From JACNLN01 sp964626495 (GTDB lineage: Bacteria > Fidelibacterota > Marinisomatia > Marinisomatales > CAZVFT01): a stretch of DNA of 27,537 nucleotides. A program made the translations under genes and the position numbers. The first letter of the stretch is position 1. Each line of letters begins with the position of its first letter. The stretch spans positions 1 to 27,537 of the forward strand of contig CAZVFT010000021.1 of the NCBI GenBank assembly GCA_964626495.1, read 5' to 3'. The notes under the pieces were generated by a model. That model ran no database searches. It was given only the letters and a program-made list of their open reading frames with translations, and was not told the DNA's origin. Of this stretch, positions 25,282 through 27,537 are shown piece after piece.

Positions 25282-26658
25282 ATGTCTGAAGAAACAATCG
25301 AAATAACACCAAAGGAGAAATCCAGTCGCCTGAAGGAATTTATCTCTAATCCTAGGAAGGGACTTTGGACGCTGGCTGTCCCAACAATGTTAGGGATGGT
25401 AGTGCAGACTGTTTACATTATTGTGGATATGATTTTTGTGGGGCGGGTAAGCGGTGATGCTTTGACAGCCCTGGCATTCAACATGCCTCTTATATTCTTT
25501 GCCACAGGAATCAGTTTTGGTCTGGGAATAGGCGTGACGGCAACAATCGCTAAGTTTATTGGCGCTGAAAGAAAACGAAGAGCTGATAACAGTGCTGAAC
25601 ATGCTGTCATGCTCGGTGTGATCATTGGCTCTTTTTTTACATTCATCGGTTTGTTATGGGGAAAAAGGTTTTTAAGCACTTTGGGTGTTCCACCGAATCT
25701 TCTGGAATTAGCATGGAGTTATTTCAGAATTATGGCTACGGGGCACATCTTTGTGGTGATGTCTATTTTCTTCCGCTCGATTCTTTCAGGGGAAGGGGAT
25801 ATGAAAACACCTATGCTGATCCAGGGAGGTTCGACCCTTCTCAATATAATTCTGGATCCTATCTTAATTTTTGGACTGGGTATGGGAGTGAGGGGAGCAG
25901 CCCTCGCAACAGTCGTAAGTGCTGGAGTATCCGCTTTGGCTTTTGCCTACTTTTTGCTGGTAAAGGGACATGCGTATATTGCCTTTGCTCTGAAAGATTT
26001 CAAAATTTCTCGTGAGATTGTGGAGAAAATTTTCAAGATCGGGATTCCATCGTCGTTTTCCATGGTCATCATGTCTCTGGGGAGTGGAGCTTTTAATAAG
26101 ATTCTGATTTCATTTTCTGGCGACCCGGTAGCCGCCTATCAGGTTGGACATCGCGTTGATCACTTTTTCCTGATGCCCGCCATAGCAATCGCTTCGAGTG
26201 CAGTGACGCTGGTGGGGATGTTCTACGGAGCCAGGAGAATTGATCTGCTTCGGGGGATTGTCCGATACGGTTTGAGTCGGGCAATTTTCATCGGAGTTGG
26301 AATGGGAGCAATTATTTTTACATTTGCCCCCCAAATCATGTCAGTCTTCAGTGACGATATCGGCATTACCACTGCGGGTATTCACTATTTAAGGATTATG
26401 GTTTTTTCCTACCCATTTATTGCAATCAGTATGATGAGCGGGAGGATTCTTCAAGGACTTGGGCATGGAATGCCTATGCTGGTCATTACTTTCCTCAGGG
26501 TTCTTCTTGTGAGCATATCTTTAGCTTATGTTTTTGTTTACTGGTTAAACAAACCCGTTGAATGGGTTTGGATTGCTATGGTCATTTCTATGCTGGTCTC
26601 CGCTGCAGTGGCATATACCTGGCTGTTTGTTGGTCTAAAGAGGGTAATGATAAAATAA
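25282..26658 (+). CDS. MATE family efflux transporter
   Basis: A 458-residue inner-membrane antiporter with 12 predicted spans in two six-helix bundles. Signatures: LAVPTMLGMVVQTVYIIVDM with VGRVSGDALTALAF (TM1-2), GIGVTATIAKFIGAERKRRADNSAEHAV, GEGDMKTPMLIQGGSTLLNIILDPILIF (TM5), and in the second bundle AAYQVGHRVDHFFLMPAIAIASSAVTLVG and GRILQGLGHGMPM. This is the NorM/DinF-type pattern for Na+- or H+-driven drug or metabolite export. The ATG follows the upstream TAG directly (TAGATG), so it is translationally coupled to the transglutaminase-like gene. Confidence 0.93.
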   Translation: MSEETIEITPKEKSSRLKEFISNPRKGLWTLAVPTMLGMVVQTVYIIVDMIFVGRVSGDALTALAFNMPLIFFATGISFGLGIGVTATIAKFIGAERKRRADNSAEHAVMLGVIIGSFFTFIGLLWGKRFLSTLGVPPNLLELAWSYFRIMATGHIFVVMSIFFRSILSGEGDMKTPMLIQGGSTLLNIILDPILIFGLGMGVRGAALATVVSAGVSALAFAYFLLVKGHAYIAFALKDFKISREIVEKIFKIGIPSSFSMVIMSLGSGAFNKILISFSGDPVAAYQVGHRVDHFFLMPAIAIASSAVTLVGMFYGARRIDLLRGIVRYGLSRAIFIGVGMGAIIFTFAPQIMSVFSDDIGITTAGIHYLRIMVFSYPFIAISMMSGRILQGLGHGMPMLVITFLRVLLVSISLAYVFVYWLNKPVEWVWIAMVISMLVSAAVAYTWLFVGLKRVMIK

Positions 26659-26716
26659 AATGGAAGAATAAATAATCAGGATTCCAGCATCGGTTAAGAG
26701 TTTGTCTTATCTGAAC

Positions 26717-26727
26717 TTCCCCCGAAA
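26717..26727 (+). repeat. Left terminal inverted repeat of the IS
   Basis: TTCCCCCGAAA, 58 bases after the MATE stop codon; pairs with 27521-27531. Confidence 0.7.
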
Positions 26728-26740
26728 TATCAGGTAAATT

Positions 26741-27341
26741 TTAGCAATAACTGCCATGCGCCAGGCGGTTTCTTAGGTTTTGGTGTAATTTTTCCTGGAT
26801 TCCGCCTGAAAATTGCTGAAATACCATCCCCAAGGCATAATATCCAAAATCAGGGACACTAAACACCCGTTTAGCCGCCGCAAACACGTGTCCTGTCAAT
26901 AATTTAAGTTTCTGATTTTTATCCAGCACGACAGCCAGGAAATAGAATACCATCAAAACAATTGCCATCATGTTTTTCAGACAAACGTAACGCAATCTCC
27001 ATCTTCTTAGCGTACTTCTTCTGTATGTCGCTGATATCCAGAATTAGTAAAGTATCATCCATTATGTGAGAAGATGCATTCTGTATGAGAGAATTGTGTA
27101 ATAACTCCCACAACCCCTTCTTACCCAACTGGCGACAAAACCTCTCTTCAATCTTCTTCAAAGAAACATCATCTTCCAGAGTGCGACCCATCTCTGTAAG
27201 CAAAACAGACTGGTTCACCATCATTCCGTAAACAGCTTCGGTAACGAAACGACTGGCTGTCTTCCCCAATCTATCGCAAAGTTCCCCCGAAAATAGGACA
27301 ACTTTTTCTCGCAAACGTCTGGCAACTTTAGTAAAATCCAT
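26741..27341 (-). pseudogene. DDE transposase remnant (frameshifted, C-terminally truncated)
   Basis: The start is ATG at 27341, with AAGGAG (27354-27349) seven bases upstream. The first frame reads MDFTKVARRLREKVV and reaches the first catalytic-type Asp block LLILDISDIQKKYAKKME before running out at 26919. A second frame (about 26995 to 26741) continues with AVVLDKNQKLKLLTGHVFAA, as expected downstream of that block in related transposases. A frameshift must therefore lie near 26920-27000. The remaining catalytic region is deleted, since the left inverted repeat follows within 15 bases. The D-x-SD-x-x-K-x-YAKKME pattern places it among IS4-like DDE transposases; the exact family is not certain. 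Inactive in cis. Confidence 0.78.
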
Positions 27342-27520
27342 CAGCGCTCTCCTTTCGTTAACGACGGTCAATGAAGACCAATTCATCAACAAAGGTTAGA
27401 GCGCTTTTCCTTTTATTACCAACAAAAAGTTCCCCCGTTTTTTCTCTGGGAAAGTACTCCGCCACTTGTGAAATCCTCTATTTGCAGTATTAACGTGAGT
27501 TACAAGGTTTTAAAAGCTAT

Positions 27521-27531
27521 TTTCGGGGGAA
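27521..27531 (-). repeat. Right terminal inverted repeat of the IS
   Basis: TTTCGGGGGAA on the plus strand. Extended to 27517-27532, it is the exact reverse complement of 27281-27296 inside the transposase gene. Confidence 0.7.
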
Positions 27532-27537
27532 CTCCTT

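Larger units (their letters stand above)
26717..27531. mobile_element. Degraded insertion sequence with terminal inverted repeats
   Basis: TTCCCCCGAAA at 26717-26727 and its exact reverse complement at 27521-27531 bound a minus-strand transposase remnant, giving an element of about 815 bases, short for a DDE insertion sequence. The outer bases also agree partly (CTGAAC and AAGGAG read inward), so the true ends may lie at 26711 and at the window edge 27537. Target duplications cannot be judged because the window stops there. The core of the repeat recurs inside the element at 27281-27296 and 27429-27437. Confidence 0.7.

Noticed and set aside
26741..26995. Independent small gene of 84 residues
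   Set aside because: Its sequence continues the transposase homology after a frameshift and lies inside the inverted repeats.
1..27537. CRISPR arrays, tRNA, rRNA or riboswitch
   Set aside because: No regularly spaced repeats, cloverleaf-like conserved sequences or known riboswitch cores were noticed on either strand by reading; a covariance-model search would be decisive for small RNAs.

Overview
The window reads as an ordinary chromosomal stretch of a moderately A+T-rich, Gram-negative (two-membrane) bacterium, carrying one accessory island and one insertion-sequence remnant at its right edge. Affiliation is an inference. A PorD/DUF4835-like exported protein, signal peptides followed by Gln in four of four clearly exported proteins, and several genes without a Shine-Dalgarno all fit the FCB superphylum (Bacteroidota, Ignavibacteria, Marinimicrobia-type lineages). 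I cannot resolve it further. No rRNA, tRNA or CRISPR array was seen, and no gene-free stretch exceeds 300 bases.

Layout. (1) 1-182 holds a GC-rich hairpin and intergenic-repeat-like DNA. (2) 183-2058, minus strand: a SAM methyltransferase followed by a GT4 glycosyltransferase, probably glycan/polysaccharide genes. (3) 2245-4862, plus strand: a PorD-like exported protein, then a cyclic-nucleotide-binding-domain protein joined by a TAATG overlap to an AI-2E-family permease. (4) 5006-8479, minus strand: the housekeeping run metG-tatD-rsmA, with a TATAAT promoter and a TTG start for metG that is set by an AGGAG. (5) 8637-13634, minus strand: a type III restriction-modification island in the order mod - antitoxin - RelE/ParE-like toxin - res, driven by a near-consensus promoter (TTGAAA-N17-TATAAA). 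The mod gene is broken by one in-frame amber codon that separates its DPPY and SAM-binding motifs. (6) 13880-16224, minus strand: an EnvC-like degenerate M23 protein coupled by TAATG to holB (DNA polymerase III delta').

(7) 16436-21760, plus strand, is the most system-like part. A TetR regulator has a 28-bp palindrome lying between its -10 box and its start codon. It is followed, with overlaps or tiny gaps, by an MMPL/RND exporter, a small membrane protein, a LolA-like periplasmic protein and a DUF1302-like outer-membrane beta-barrel. Together these could move a hydrophobic substrate or lipid from the inner to the outer membrane under TetR control. (8) 21794-23588, minus strand: a Na/Pi cotransporter and a PhoU-like protein. 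(9) 23704-26658, plus strand: an exported transglutaminase-fold protein directly abutting a MATE transporter. (10) 26717-27531: a degraded insertion sequence with 11-bp terminal inverted repeats and a frameshifted, truncated transposase.

The most notable observations are the nested toxin-antitoxin pair together with the amber-interrupted mod, and the self-contained TetR/RND/LolA-like/barrel cassette with its operator.
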